From: Takakia lepidozioides
Taxonomy: Eukaryota; Streptophyta; Takakiopsida; Takakiales; Takakiaceae
Assembly (NCBI GenBank): GCA_030704615.1
Contig: CM060732.1
Span: forward strand, 66,755,053 to 66,819,052
Direction of reading: 5' to 3'
DNA: 64,000 nucleotides
The notes under the pieces are model-generated. The model had not been told where the DNA came from, did no database searches, and worked only from the letters and a program-made list of their open reading frames with translations. Within the stretch, counting starts at the first letter, position 1, and every line of letters begins with the position of its first letter. Positions 13,701-26,405 of the stretch are shown here, piece by piece. Made by a program: the position numbers and the translations under genes.

Positions 13701-14069
13701 ACATTTGTTGCAGAAGACAAATCGCACCCCCAAATTGAGGAAATCCATGCCGAGCTGCAAGGATTGGCTGGGCAGATGAAGGAGGCTGGGTACATGCCTG
13801 ACACCCGCTTTGTATTGCATGATTTGGAGGTGGAAGAAAAAGAACTTTTTCTTTGCTACCACAGTGAGAAGCTGGCCATTGCGTTTGGGCTGATCAGCAC
13901 AACCCCTGGGACGCCTGTCCACATCATCAAGAATCTTCGGGTGTGCGGTGACTGTCACACCGCCACCAAGTTCATCTCAAAAATAGTTGGGCGCACACTT
14001 ATTGTGCGGGATGCCAACCGCTTTCACCACTTCCAGGATGGGGTTTGTTCTTGTGGGGACTACTGGTGA
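10238..14069 (+). CDS. DYW-type PLS-class PPR protein (organellar RNA editing factor), intact
   Basis: The main exon is open to a TGA at 14067-14069 and ends in the canonical tripeptide DYW. It can be read from ATG 11868 (733 aa), or spliced from a leader exon 10238-10326 (donor ACAG/GTAAGG) to an acceptor TTCAG at 11842, which keeps frame (771 aa). About ten or more PPR motifs are visible, arranged as P-L-S triplets in blocks of about 101 residues built around MYAKCGS, VVSWN-MIAGYA and VTFI-ILNACA. The E/E+ region and PG box (GHSCIEV) follow. The DYW domain has the deaminase zinc signature HSE plus CGDCH. DYW proteins bind a specific RNA and deaminate C to U in chloroplasts or mitochondria. 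The target RNA and organelle are not readable here, and no clear transit peptide is seen, so the start remains the weakest part of the model. Confidence 0.9.
10695..10738. repeat. (GT)n(GA)n microsatellite
   Basis: A run of GTGTGTGT followed by GAGAGAGA lies in the probable first intron of the PPR gene. The identical tract recurs in the duplicated copy at about 62512-62555. Confidence 0.95.
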
Positions 14070-15240
14070 ATCAAGCAAAGTGGGTGCTTCAAGCCTCAGG
14101 ATGAAAAGGTTACTATTGGGATGGGTGCTATCTTTTATAAATTCTGCAAAGCAGAGATAATGCTTCGCCCTTATTTCTGTTGTGGGTGCACTGTTGATGA
14201 GGGATTCCAAGAGCCACCTGGCACTTCCCATGTTCTTCCTACCCAAATGCCTGTTAAGCCCTGGAGAGGTGGTTCCTCTCTTTCAGTGGTATGGTCGCCA
14301 AGCAGGATGTAGCAATTTTCACTGGCATCGCCAAAAAGCTCATGCCCCATCTGTATGGGGCGTTGGGCTCCCCTACAGCTTGAAGGTGCCATAACCACAG
14401 CGCCGGCTGAATTCAGAGTCAATTTTGTCTCCAAGTTTTAATAATTACATTCTGACCTCAGTAGTGTTGGCTACCATATATCCTCGTCACCTGAAAATTC
14501 TCGTCATTTGTTTCTTCCATATCGTGGGTACCTATATGGAAACATTTCTCTAGTCAAAATATGATCCTTTTGATCTACAGTTTTCCACTGATAGAAAACA
14601 GCCAGTCCTTATTGGTAACTAGCTTTGTTGACAACCAGATTTGCAGCAGCTGTTCTCACTGCAGTTGGCAGGGCGAGTTCTGTGTTTGGGACTGAATTAG
14701 TAGTCACTGTTGTCTTTACTATTCTTGAGGCTGTGTGCTTGTTGGCCACTTGTTGAAGTTCACCAGAGTGCCACATTAACATAGCAACACTGGTTCACAC
14801 AAACAGACAAACGGACAAACGGACAGAGAGCCAACAAGTGAAGCAGGCTTTCCATCTGGGTACGGTGAGTCACCTGGGCATTTTGTGACCAGTGTTGTTT
14901 TTTGACAGGTAGCCCTACCTTTTTTGTGACAAGTTAAATTTTGTTTTGACTTTCACTGCGACAGACCACTTCGAGAAAATGCCTTTCACATGACAGTGGA
15001 GCTCCAGTCCGTGGAAAAAAATATATATATCCGTGAATACATATGGTATTGTCTTTATTGTTTTCATGGGTTCCAAGTCCAACTCAAACATGTAGCATTC
15101 GTACCACTTATTCTCTAACCATAAGACTTTAGCATTTTTATCTTCATACGTAGCCCCAAGCCTCTCTTCTTTGAGAGATGTTTTCTTGGCTTATCAATGA
15201 GCTAGGAAATACAATATGCCATATGATTGTAAGTTTGTAA
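14070..15240. other. PPR 3' flank, no gene supported
   Basis: This contains the 3' UTR of the intact PPR gene. The first 90 or so bases after the stop (GAATCAAGCAAAGTGGGTGC onwards) are copied at about 27263-27358 next to other PPR debris. The rest holds short frames only, with AT-rich stretches (for example ATATATATAT near 15025). Confidence 0.5.
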
Positions 15241-15520
15241 GTAAAGATTTTGAATCATGCAAGATGGCCGTGTCAAATTAGGTGCTATTGTTTGAATATG
15301 GCACTCCTCCCCAACAAATGCTTTTGAAACAGGATCAGGAGAGGGACTGGAGACCCAACAATTCATTTTGGCTGCCAGACTCCAATACTTAATTGTGCAT
15401 TTTACAAAGGTGTATCAAGAGTAAAGACCTAGAAACGGGAAAGCAAGTGCATGCCCACATTATCCAACATGGATTCGAGCCAAATAGCCGTCTACTCAAC
15501 ACCCTTGTCACAAAATTTTA
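15241..15520 (+). pseudogene. PPR N-terminal relic (third family member)
   Basis: The stretch aligns to the beginning of the PPR main exon. It shows a TCATGCAAGATGGCC start resembling the paralogue at 18731, then GACTCCAATACTTA, then GTGCATGCCCACATTATCCA and CTCAACACCCTTGTCAC, which match the first PPR repeat of the intact gene. In-frame stops and small deletions are present. Homology stops abruptly near 15515, where a dispersed repeat begins. It is a truncated, dead copy. Confidence 0.8.
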
Positions 15521-15745
15521 TTTTATTTTTTAAGAATGGAGGGTAGAGCATGCATAGGAAACAAGCCTAAAACGGCAATTGGCTCTCTTGCTTTGGCAAA
15601 ACATAAGAGGAGGTGAGAGTAAGGGGCATGAGTCAGCACAACACACCAATCGGAGCCTTGACACGGGGTAAGGTCCTTTGACCACATTTTCTCCATTGAC
15701 TTCAACTTGATGCAAAGTCTCTCTCTCTACAAGAGAGCCAACAAA
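15520..15745 (-). repeat. Dispersed repeat, inverted relative to 26232-26405
   Basis: The reverse complement reads GGCTCTCTTGTAGAGAGAGA, then GGAGAAAATGTGGTCAAAGG, then CCTCTTATGTTTTGCCAAAG. The same landmarks occur in the same order on the plus strand at 26235-26400 (GGCTCTTTTCTCTACAAGAG, GGAGAAAATGTAGTC, TCTTATGTTTTGCCAAAGC). It is a non-coding dispersed element of unknown class; its left edge truncates the PPR relic. Confidence 0.7.
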
Positions 15746-16743
15746 GACGAAAGAGCCTAGAGGTTTAAGGCTTGAAATACAAAGAAGGGCAGTTGGCAGT
15801 GCCTCTCCTAGGTGGACTTAATAATAAAATTACCCCTAATTATCAGAAATTTCTGCCTTTCTTTTGACAAACTATTTTTTTTTTTACTTTGGCATTTTTT
15901 TCTCACTGCCTTTCTTTTGACAGGCTCATATTTTTTTTGACTTTTTTTGCCTGTCAAATGCCTTGTGACAGGTGCAAAAATCAGCGAGGGCCTCGACACC
16001 CTATTTCATTCGTTTCTCAATCTGATCCAAGAACCCCGTGGGGTGTCGATGAAGAAATCGACATAGCATTTAGTCATGGTCAATGAAACTTATCAGCTCA
16101 ACCTCCTGTGCCATGTTCACCTCCTTGAGAACTGAAAGATGCCTTGCAGTATCTTCAGTGCCAGAAGAGAAACTGCGGTCTCTCTTTCCTCGCCCTCTTC
16201 CAAATGTCGAAGTGCTTGATTGCAACAAGACAAACAGAACTGCTTGTCTGCTTGTCTGTCTGTTTGTCTGTCAGAGCAGGTGTGGGCTGCCGAAAGTCGG
16301 AATCTCAAGCTAGATTGGCAGCAAGTGGGGTGACCTTGCATGCTCAGGATATCGTGTGTATTCGCCATACACCTTGATCTTGTGGTGTGGAGCCCCGTGA
16401 ACGAAAGGGTGTGGACATAGATGCAAAGGTGGGGGGGTATGTATCGATTTGAGGTGGGTTGATTCTTGCGTGGACATACAATGCAATGGATGTGGGGATA
16501 CATAATAGGCGAGGATGGCGTCTGGTAACTGTACAAAGGCAGGACCCGTATGTACCGCGCGTTTGCTGCTCTCTTCCCGCTTTGTCTTGGCTCTTTCACG
16601 GGCACAGGAATGGCAGCATGCTCCATTGGTTTCCTGCATTCGGAAGGAGAGGCCATACACGAGGCCCTGTCTTCTCCTTGTGGTGAAAGGACAGGAAGCA
16701 TCACATTGCGGAGCGGATTGACGAGCAGGGCTGTGGAGCTGAA
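15746..16743. other. Intergenic, no gene supported
   Basis: Mixed low-complexity sequence (T-rich tract with imperfect repeats of CTTTCTTTTGACA at about 15850-15930). From about 16550 onward it becomes alignable to the region upstream of the intact PPR gene. Long minus-strand frames here are not conserved in the paralogous region. Confidence 0.4.
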
Positions 16744-19700
16744 ATGGGTATCCAGCTTCGCTATGCAGGGCCAAAGACCCTTGCAACTCATGTCCATGAC
16801 GTCTTCCCAGCCTTCACGGAAACTGAAGACAGGTATAGACATGTAAGTTCTGTTGCATTTTGGGGTGTCCAAACTGTGTGCTAGCAGAAACTGCATCCAT
16901 TTTGGTCCAAGGAGTTTACTTTATGGTCATGCAAAGTAGAACAGGAGCTGCAGTGCAACATCGTTGCCCTCCTTTGATCAGGCTCCTAGCGTCGATTATC
17001 TTAGAATATCGGGTATTACTAGACATGCGATTCGATTCAATTGACCATACCGTCTGACCTTGAATTCATCTCGTCGAGAACTTAAGAGCTTTCCTTCTTT
17101 TTTCCTACCCTGGATAATCCAGCTTAGTGAAGATATGATCCTTCTCCTGCCAACTGCGCTAAGAAACGCGATGTCTCCATAATTTTCCAGGCTCTTCTCC
17201 TTGGCCTTTCTTAAACAAATTGACAATGACTCCCTGTCTCCAACGAAAGGGAATCACTTCAGTCTGCCAAATAAGTTACAGAGAAGGGCAAAGGCGCCTA
17301 ACCTAGGGTCACCACCATACTTGATGATTAGCTCGCCGACAGTGCCATCAGGTCCTCCCTTTATAGCCGCTTAGATACTTCATAGAATCCATGACCTTGC
17401 AGAACTAATGGGCGCATCATATCCCTTTGAGATATACTCGAGTTCATCAGGGCTATCTTGTAACATAAGAACAGTTTTTTCTACTGTGTCCTTCCATTCT
17501 TCAGAAGTCTCAAGGAACCCACTCATTTGGTTGATTCTTCTCTCAAGCTTCTTCAAGAGGTTTCCCAGCTTGAGGTCCCCTTACTAATAGAATTAGATTC
17601 ACAGCCAAGAAGGCTGTAATGTGCTTCAAAGGTTTCGTTGACCCTTATTATTCCCTACAGCCTGTACTCGCTGGCCATGTTTCGGCCTGTACAACTTCTG
17701 AGCCCTTGCAAGCTGTTTAACAAGTTTGCGCATTTGGGAATATCTAGACCACAGCTCCTTGTTATTCTTCATATTAACAGAGAGAGAGAGAATGCACTCG
17801 GAAGACTTTGTTTGCTGTAGCCTCCAGAGAGAGAGAGAGAATGTACTCATAAGACGTTGTTTGCCGTAGCCTTGTGGCCATTGACCCCGTGCCCAGTTTG
17901 AGCAGAACCCAAAGAGACAGAAACTACCTTTGTCAGGGGCTGATACTGGTAGTATGACTTATTTTGAAATAGACAATTGATCCGAGTTTTCTAGCTATCC
18001 TCTAGAAATCCCTTCACACAAACATCAACCTGCTGTGTGTGATTTGCCCAATAACTAGACCCCAAAAGGGCCTGGGCTTTTGGGTCAGCCTCGTGATTTT
18101 CACAGTTGGTAAACAGAGGTAGGAACATTCCCTTGATGGATTTGAAGAGGGTGTGTCTCTCTGGTGAGAATACCAGGACAATGAATCAGAAAGTGGATAC
18201 TGTCTTCAGGTTGTCCACACGCGCACACACACACACACACACACACAGTCTACTCATAAGACATCGTTTGCCGTAGCCTACACAAACACCCACACAGAGA
18301 ATGTACTCATAAGACGTTTGCGGTAGACACACACACACAGAGGGAGAGTGGGAGAGAGAAATAAACAAATGGTGAAACAATGAGATGGGGCCCAGAGGGC
18401 CCCTAGCACCACTTCAGAAAACTCAAACAACTTCTGAAGGCTAAGTGCCTTCTGCAGGTAGGCTGCCTTGCACTTGGGCTCCTCAAAACTGAAGCCTCTG
18501 CCAAAGGTAGTTATGGGGAGTTGGTGGAAACCCACCCAGGATAAAAGCTGAGCTGGTTGGAGTAGTGCAGGGCTGAGCATAATCTGGTGATGGTTGTAAT
18601 GTTGATGTCTGCCATGGAGCACCAGCTGAGAATGCAACGGGTGTTGTTTTGATAATGATGCAAAAGGTTCCAACTCAGCTTCAGATATGTGTAAGTTCGA
18701 GTGAGAAGGTTTATAACTAAGAGGTTCGCATCATGCAGGATGGCAAGGTTGAATCTGCCCCAGTTCTTTGCTGACCATCAGGCTGTCAGGAGGGATAGCA
18801 CCTCCACCATCACTACTCCTTCTGAAAGAGGGCGAAGAGAGAGTGTAAATACGGAGTCTTCTGCCACCTGTGGGCATGTAAGAAGACTGAGTAAGGCAGG
18901 ACGATTGAAAGAGGCACTGATCATTCTGAACCAACAACGAGTTTTGGCAGACTCCAATACTTATGTCTGTCTCTTACAAGAGTGCATCAACATGAAAAGC
19001 TTAGCAGAGGGAAAGCAGGTGTATACACACATCATCCAAAGTGGATTTAAGCCAAACATTTTTCTATTCAACACACTTGTCAACATGTATGCCAAGTGCG
19101 GAAGTGTGGTTGGTGCTCGGCATGTGTTCAACAATATGACTGAACGAGATGTATTTACCTGGAATACAATGATAGCAGGATATGCCAAGCAAGGGTGTGG
19201 TAGGGAGGCTTTTGAGATCTTTAGTCTAATGCAACAGGAAGGGGTGACGCCCAACATGGTAACGTTCATTTGCATTCTGAATGCGTGTTCTAACCTAGGA
19301 GCCCTGGAAAAGGGCAAAGAGGTCCATGCTGGCATCATGAAAGCTGGAATTTCGCCAGATATGATTCTGGAGACTGCCCTTGCTGACATGTATGCCAAAT
19401 GTGGGAGCATGGAGGATGCACGTCAAATGTTTGACAATATGACTAAACGAGATGTGGTCTCATGGAATGCCATGATCACAGGGTATGCTCAGCATGGTTG
19501 CGATAGGGAGGCTTTGAAGATCTATGAGCAAATGCAACGGGATGGGATGACACCCAACAGGGTCACATATATTGGTGTGCTCAATGGATGTGCTGGCCTA
19601 GGAGACCTGGAAAAGGGCAGAGAGATCCATGCTGACATCATGAAAGCCGGGATTCCCATAGATATGATCCTGGAGACTACCCTTGCAGACATGTATGCCA

Positions 19701-21540
19701 AATGTGGGAACATGTCAGATGCACGCCAAGTGTTTGACAAAATGGCTAACCAAAATGTAGTTGCATGGAATGTGATGATTGCAGGATATGCTCAGAGTGG
19801 GTGTGGTGGAAAGGCTTTTGAGATCTATGAGAGAATGCAGCAGGAAGGAGTGACTCGGTGCCTTGGAAAAAGGCAAAGAGGTCCATGCTGACATCATGAA
19901 AGCTGGAACTGCATCATATGTAAATTTGGAGAATGCCCTTGTCGACATGTATGCCAAATGTGGCAGCATGCAGGATGCACATCAACTGTTCGACCGAATG
20001 GCTGAACGAGATGTTGTCTCATGGAATGCTATGATCTCGGGATATGCCCAGCATGAGTGTGGTAAGCAGGCTTTTGAGATCCACGAGCACATGCTCCGCG
20101 AAGGGGTGACGCCTGACAGGGTCACTTTTATTTGTGTTCTCAATGCATGTGCCAGCCTAGGCGACCTGGAAAAGGGGCAAAGTGGTTCATGCTGCCATCA
20201 TTAAAGCTCAAATTGGGTCATACATAATTTGGACAATGCCCTTATTGACATGTATGCAAAATGCGGGAGCATGCAGGATGCATGGAAAGTGTTTGATGAT
20301 ATGGCTACACGAAATGTGGTCTCATGGAGTGCGATGATTGCAGGATACACTGAGAATGGGTGTGGTGGGGAGGCTTTCAAGATGTATGAGCAAATGCAAC
20401 AGGAAGGGGTGATGCCAGACAGTGTCACGTACATCTCTGTTCTTAATGTGTGTGCCAGTGTCGGAGCACTGGAAAAGGGCAGAGAGGTCCATGATGACAT
20501 TATCAAAGCTGGCACTATATCATATATTAAATTGGAGAATTGCCTTGTTGACATGTATGCCAAATGCGGGAACTTGGATGATGCGCGCCAAGTGTTCAGC
20601 AATATGGCTCAACGCGATGTGGTATCCTTGAATTCGATGATCGCAGGATGTGCTCAGCATGGATGTGGTAGGGAGGCCCTGCAAGTGTTTGAACGAACGC
20701 AAGGGGAAGGTGTGAAGCCGAACGGGATCACCTTCATTTCTCTGCTCTCTGCATGTAGCCATGTGGGCCTAGTGGAGGAGGGTGCCACTACTTTGATTCC
20801 ATGAGTAAGGATTATGGCCTCACACCTTCTGTAGAGCATTTTGGCTGCGTAGTGGACCTTCTTGGCCGTCCAGGTCGATTGGATGAGGCAGATGATTTTG
20901 TTAACAAAATGTCCATTGAACCGAGCTTCAGTGTGGGGAGCCTTGCTTGGTGCCTGTAGAATTCATGGGAATATCAAGCTAGCAGAACGAGCTGCGAAAG
21001 GTGTTCTTAAGTCGGATCCACAGAACCCTGGAGCTTATGTGCTGCTATCAAACATCTATGCTGCGGCTGGCAGGTGGGAGGATAAGGCAAATGTGAGAAA
21101 AATGATGGAGGATAGAGGTGTCAGAAAGGAACCAGGGCACAGCTGCATTGAGGTTGACAGCCAGGTGCATGTATTTGTTGCAGAAGACAAATCACATCCA
21201 CAAATTGAGGAAATCCTTGCTGAGCTGAACAGATTGTCTGGGCTGATGAAGAAGGCAGGGTACATACCTGACACACGTCTTGTATTGCATGACTTAGATG
21301 AGGAACACAAGGAACTTTCTCTTTGCTACCACAGTGAGAGGCTGGCCATTGCTTTTGGGCTCATCAGTACGGCTTCTGGGATACCTGTACGTGTCATCAA
21401 AAATCTTCGGGTGTGTGGTGACTGCCACACAGCAACCAAAGTTATCTCCAAGATTGTTGGGCGAGAACTTGGTTGTACGGGATGCCAACCGTTTTCACCA
21501 CTTCCAGAATGGGACTTGTTCTTGCGGGGATTATTGGTGA
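16744..21540 (+). pseudogene. Full-length DYW-PPR paralogue disabled by several frameshifts
   Basis: A leader exon 16744-16832 has exactly the same length (89 nt) as that of the intact paralogue and ends in the same donor context (GAAGACAG/GT). The main exon starts after an acceptor CATGCAG at 18738. It carries the same PPR block architecture, PG box (GHSCIEV), HSE, CGDCH and final DYW. The frame breaks at about 19853 (deletion within a PPR motif after GGAGTGACT), about 20172 (extra G in GAAAAGGGGCAAAG), about 20785, about 20925 and about 21472 (extra G before TTGTACGGGATGCC). With five disruptions it cannot give a working editing factor unless sequencing errors are to blame. It retains about 13 PPR repeats, more than the intact gene, so it could instead be the older, longer form. 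Confidence 0.85.
17775..18345. repeat. Clustered short repeats and CA/GA microsatellites in the pseudogene intron
   Basis: A motif close to TACTCATAAGACGTTGTTTG plus CCGTAGCC occurs four times (about 17790, 17840, 18250 and 18305). Each copy sits beside a GAGAGA or ACACAC tract; an (AC)n run lies at 18222-18247. This is non-coding. Confidence 0.75.
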
Positions 21541-22148
21541 GACAAGCATGCATGACACACATTTGCTAACTTCAAGTAAGATTATCTTCTTAGCATCCAA
21601 GAATATAGTTGAATGACATAATTGTCATTGGATGTGACAGTCAGCACTGCATTTCCTGTGAGCTGTATCACAGTCGGAGTATGATACATGGACTCCTTGT
21701 TCCAGAGCAGTTTGTGACATGCAGGATCAGTAGGAATGAAGGAAATCCCGGAGTCATGGGGGCTGAATGTTGTTCCCCAAAATAGTTAACAGGCAAGATC
21801 CCCCACAATCAACGAAGACTGTACTTGAGGGTGCAGAAATAAAAGACTTTAAACATACCATGTCTCAGTACATGGTAACTCGAGCAGCTGCAGAGGCTTT
21901 ACATATGTGCAGGAGAAACAGCCACCTAATTCATGACACCACAATGTCCATTTTTCATCATAACAGTTACAATTACTACTAATTACTATTGTTGCTAGAT
22001 CATCCCCTAGTCAATCAAGCACTCAATGTAGTCTTTCAGTCGTAGACCAATGCCACCATGACTGTGCGATTGCAGCACACCTTCTGGTATGTGATATCAA
22101 TCAAGAACTATTCATTCTCACTAGATGCATGTGAATATCCTGTTGACA
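21541..22148. other. Intergenic between PPR pseudogene and epoxide hydrolase
   Basis: This contains the 3' flanks of two convergent loci. Only short frames without recognisable domains are present, and I see no RNA gene or repeat. Confidence 0.4.
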
Positions 22149-25100
22149 TCAGAATACTGGAAGTCGGATGTCTGATAGCTGCTGCTGAAGGAAGGCAAGA
22201 AGCACTTCATTAAATTTGGCAAATTGCTCTTCATGTATGAAATGACCACCATCAAGGAGCACAATGTCCTTCAGATTGGGCACGAAAGTCTTGAAGCCTG
22301 GACCTTCTATATACTCCTTGACACCTGGAAATTCCAACACCAAGTCCTCCTTACCGGCGATAAACAAAGTCGTTGTTTGGACAGACGAATTTGTCCATGG
22401 AGCCTTCAGCTCCCAATTCCTGCACAATTTGACAACCCCACTAAGTCAGTTTCCTTCCCTCTCTACTTTCAGGTATGACGTCCAATACCACGGGGCTTTC
22501 AACAACTTTCCATTCTCATGCTGGGTTGTCTTTGTTCTGGGTGCGATAGCTTATTTCAGCTGAGTATCGTACATTTGTGAACTCTGGTAAACACTAAGCA
22601 ACAGTCAGAAGGAAATAAATGAGCAAGTCTGCTGTTCGTCAGTGGTACATTTGTGTGAACTTTATCACCACTCTGTCAGATTCTTTCTCCCACTACATAA
22701 AGCTCAATCACCTAGTAGGACTGTCGTGTCTGCCTTCTCTCACCATCAATCTGCAGACTGTGTAATGATGACCTCTCACATGAGCTCTGTCCCATAGCTC
22801 TATGAGCTTCCCCCTGGACATTATGAAGTTTCTTCCTTTTTCCCTTGCTCTCAAAAGAGGGAACACAATCGAATGCTGAATGCAGCCCAAGTTCAGCTTA
22901 GACAACCAAAAATGCACCAAACTGGATAGGAAACACAATGAAACACAACCCAACTGTCTGAAACCACATGAATGTGCTACTGGGGAAGAATGAAGACATC
23001 TCAAAAGACGTAGAGAAATAAGGCCCAACTTCATTGACATGGCAGGAGCCATTACCTTATCGTCAATTCAAACTCGTGGCCACTGGTTCACGAAACTCCC
23101 AACTTTAATCAGACTAGTTTGTAAAAGGTACTCAGATGTGTTACATCCTTTGAGGATGGGAGGGAGCTCTGATAGAGGAAAAACTCAGGGAGGGAGATTA
23201 TGCCAGTGCATTTTCAGGGTGAGCAGAATGCGTCAGTGCATCTTACAGCTCCTCGCAATAACAGGGCAAAAAAATAAAAGAGGGAAGAAGCGCACCTGTC
23301 GACATTACGATAGTAATTGAGAGGACCGCTGAAGCCAGACTTTTCATAGTTCTCAGTAGAGTACTGGAGGTCTTCTTCAGTGAACCACGAGGGGAGGTTC
23401 TTGACAACAGGGAACCCACTAGAGAGTTCTTTTCCCTCTGGTACAATCATGGTCTCCAGCTTGACACAAACAACTGATTTAAGGACTGTCTTAGTTCCTA
23501 CACTTGCAAAGTCCCGTTCTGCTCTTCCAGGTTCCTGCAGCAAAATTGACACCAAGAAACAGGCCATTAGAAGTGAATAGGTGTCCCTGTTTATAACACG
23601 TGTCTGTCCATGTGTGTCTGGACCCTGAGTGTCAATGTAGAATCGCAGCTAGATGTCACTTTTGTGGAGAGCAGGCTACATTAGTAGCTGACTTTGTACA
23701 TTCTTGATGATGGTTATGCCAGCCCTTTGATCAACCACCCATGTAGATTATTGCAGACTATGTTAAAGCACTGTTGCTATGTCAGGCAGAACCATGAAAA
23801 CAGGACAGCTACTGGAAGGTTGGCCCAACAAGAACTTTGCCTAGATGGTGGGGTTCCATATGGAACATGTGAGCAAAGATTAGTTAAGGTCAGCTCTTAA
23901 GCAAGCATCTGGATGTGGCTGCAGCAAGTAGATCACTGACTGACCTGGAACCTGTTCTGATAGAACCCTTCCCCAAATACTGCAACTGCCTGTTTGAGAA
24001 CGCTGCCACCTGCCAAACGTGGACGAAAGGGAATGCTGACTGCTACATATGCTCTAACCCGATCAGGCCGTAGCAAGCAGAGATCCCATGCAATCCCAGC
24101 CCCCCAGTCATGAGCCACCACAAAAACCTGCAGTGGAAAACAGTACCAAAACCATGAAAGTGCAGAATGTGGTACCTACATAGACAAAAATATTGACCAA
24201 TGAAGAGTCCTTGTGCCAATAACCCCACAAAATATCCTGATCATGCAAACGACAGTAGCTGCATATCTATCCCAGGACATGCTAACAAACACTTATGCTA
24301 CAATCCCAAACTGCGAGGATGGCAAGACAAGAAGAGGAAAGACAAATGACAAGGAGGAGGAGCTAGTGGGCTACGGGGGGAGAAGGAGATGAAGATACAT
24401 GGTGCGGTAGTACAAACAGATGGATGAACAAGAAGCCAATGACAGAAGGCAGCTTCAGGTGCATCCATACCAAAACCTTGGTGCAGAATCCATGGATTTG
24501 TAATACCTGTTTCTCTCCAAGAGCATCCAGCAAGCCAATGAGATCTCCTACAACATGGAACGATGTGTATTGATCGATGGCTGTGGGAGCATCTGTCTGG
24601 CCATAACCACGCAAGTCAGGCGCTACAACATGGAAGCCAGCTTCTGCCAAAACAGGAATTTGGTGACGCCATGAGTACCACAGCTCTGGAAACCCGTGAA
24701 GAAGTAGCACTGTGGGCCCTGAGACACACAATGTTCACCATACAGTGTCCGGTTATCAACATTGATGTGAGAACCCCTGCATCACATGGTGAAAACAATT
24801 ACAGGAGGACCACACAATCAATCAAACTGAGCTTGTGAAAGGTTCAACCCAGAACACTCCGAGAAGCACTGGCCACCTATGCAAGCAAGCCACGAGGGAC
24901 AAGGGGGGAGAGAGAGAGAGGAGAATGAGTCAGAGAAGGAAATTTAACAAGTCCTGTTATCTAGAGGTATTGGCAAATCTTATTCTACAACTTCAAAAAC
25001 ATGCTTTTGCAATCAAGTGCCAGGAAATTTAGTTATATGGTCTGCCACACCCGTTCTCCAACAGGTTGTCGTTATTGGCAGCAGAGACTGTCACCCCATA

Positions 25101-25403
25101 CCGTCACATGTTAAGACCAAAGTCTTCAACGAATGTTCCAACTTCCAGCCACGGATTTTGACATTGATCTGGATGCCCTATGCTGGAATTAAGCTGGCTT
25201 ACTCATACTATGGTCTGAAAAAGCAAGAACCCTGCGTTCACGCATGACTAGCACCTCCAAATAACAGAAAGAAACAGGAGAGCAAAATGATTGAATGAAT
25301 TTAAATGAGAAGATCGAAGGACGGACAACATACCGGCGCCTTGCTCAGCGATATGCACAGTGATGCCATTGGTCTTGATGAAGCGATGCGTGATCTCCGC
25401 CAT
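22149..25403 (-). CDS. Soluble epoxide hydrolase (alpha/beta-hydrolase fold), five exons, intact
   Basis: Exons on the minus strand: 25403-25334, 24718-24507, 24127-23945, 23534-23296, 22419-22149. Junctions are GT-AG with matching phases, and the total is 975 nt (324 aa), the usual length of plant soluble epoxide hydrolases. The protein starts MAEITHRFIKTNGITVHIAE. It shows the oxyanion motif HGFPELWYSWRHQ, the nucleophile in AHDWGA (Asp101), cap-domain tyrosines in YSTENYEKSGF and GPLNYYRN, the acid in GKEDLV (Asp260) and the base in GGHFIHEE (His294), so the catalytic triad is complete. The enzyme adds water to epoxides to give diols; plant members act on fatty-acid epoxides in cutin and oxylipin metabolism and in detoxification. 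No signal peptide or peroxisomal SKL-type end is seen (C-terminus LPVF), so a cytosolic location is likely. Confidence 0.92.
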
Positions 25404-26231
25404 ATTCCCAGCTCAATTCTTGCCTGCATTGGAGCAGCCTCCAATGGTAGCGTTCCAGAATCAATAAAAAGGCAACCCAGGAGTAGAGAGAGATTGACAA
25501 GAAGGGTGGGCGAGCTCGGTAGCTCAGACGGAAGCATTCAAGCATTACCAATGAGAATTGTGTACCTTCGAAGACAACGTCCCCACAATCTTCGGGATTG
25601 ATCTAGCCTATCTACATCAACAAGTACATGTGGCGCAAGCACAGGAAGAAACTGGAAGTGTGGGAATATGGTGCAGACTTGACAGAGGTTGACTTGCTTT
25701 GGTAGTGCAGACATCTTCAAGATAAATATCTCGTAGGCAAACTCAACTCAGCTGTGTGCATAAGTCCGATGAGGATCAACAAAGGCTGGCTACCAAGTAG
25801 CTCTCCCAAAGGGGAAAATGACGCAGGACCCAGGTGGTTTCACCTGAATTTAAATCCTTCCCTCAAACTGTTTTTAGCTAGTGGTAAGAGAATATCATGG
25901 ATGGACCCCCGACACTGACAATGCAAACTAGAGCAGCAAACTCAACGCACAACCGAGAATCTGATCTGAGACCACCGAAGACAGTGCACTCGTGCCTCAC
26001 TGCAAGTGCATTACACTAAATTTACAGCTAGTACAGCCTCCTTAAATGCCGATGCTTGACTTGGCAGCAACTATTACCTGGAGAGTTTTTGCTCGGTCCT
26101 CCTTCTGTCTTCCTTGGCAGTTCACTGGGCGTGTCTGCCCTGCCTCTGCAGAACCAGAGAAATCCTTGAGCTGTCCACAGAGCAATAGAGTGTCTACATT
26201 CGCTAGACGTTAATGCTACATAGAAATCCAA
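25404..26231. promoter_or_regulatory. Upstream region of the epoxide hydrolase gene
   Basis: The about 830 bp right of the hydrolase start must carry its 5' UTR and promoter, since no other gene intervenes. I recognise no defined motif. Short open frames here are not supported. Confidence 0.35.
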
Positions 26232-26405
26232 GGTTTGGCTCTTTTCTCTACAAGAGAATCTTCTCTGAGCATCGTGTTGAACTAAACGGAGAAAATGTAG
26301 TCGAAGGACTTAGACCGGGTCAAAGGCAGCGATTAGTGTGATCAGTGTGTTGAAAAATCATGCTCCCTGGTCTTACATTCCTCTTATGTTTTGCCAAAGC
26401 AAATA
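26232..26405 (+). repeat. Dispersed repeat, second copy of 15520-15745 in opposite orientation
   Basis: It shares ordered blocks with the reverse complement of 15520-15745, including GGAGAAAATGT and CCTCTTATGTTTTGCCAAAG. The copies are moderately diverged and lack recognisable coding capacity. Confidence 0.7.

Noticed and set aside
11795-13958. Minus-strand frames inside the PPR genes (ILPHLAYMSARA type)
   Set aside because: They are antisense shadows that recur because the PPR repeats recur.
16117-16896. 259-codon minus-strand frame
   Set aside because: It has no conserved counterpart in the homologous region at 9.8-10.4 kb beyond the antisense of the leader exon, and no domain.
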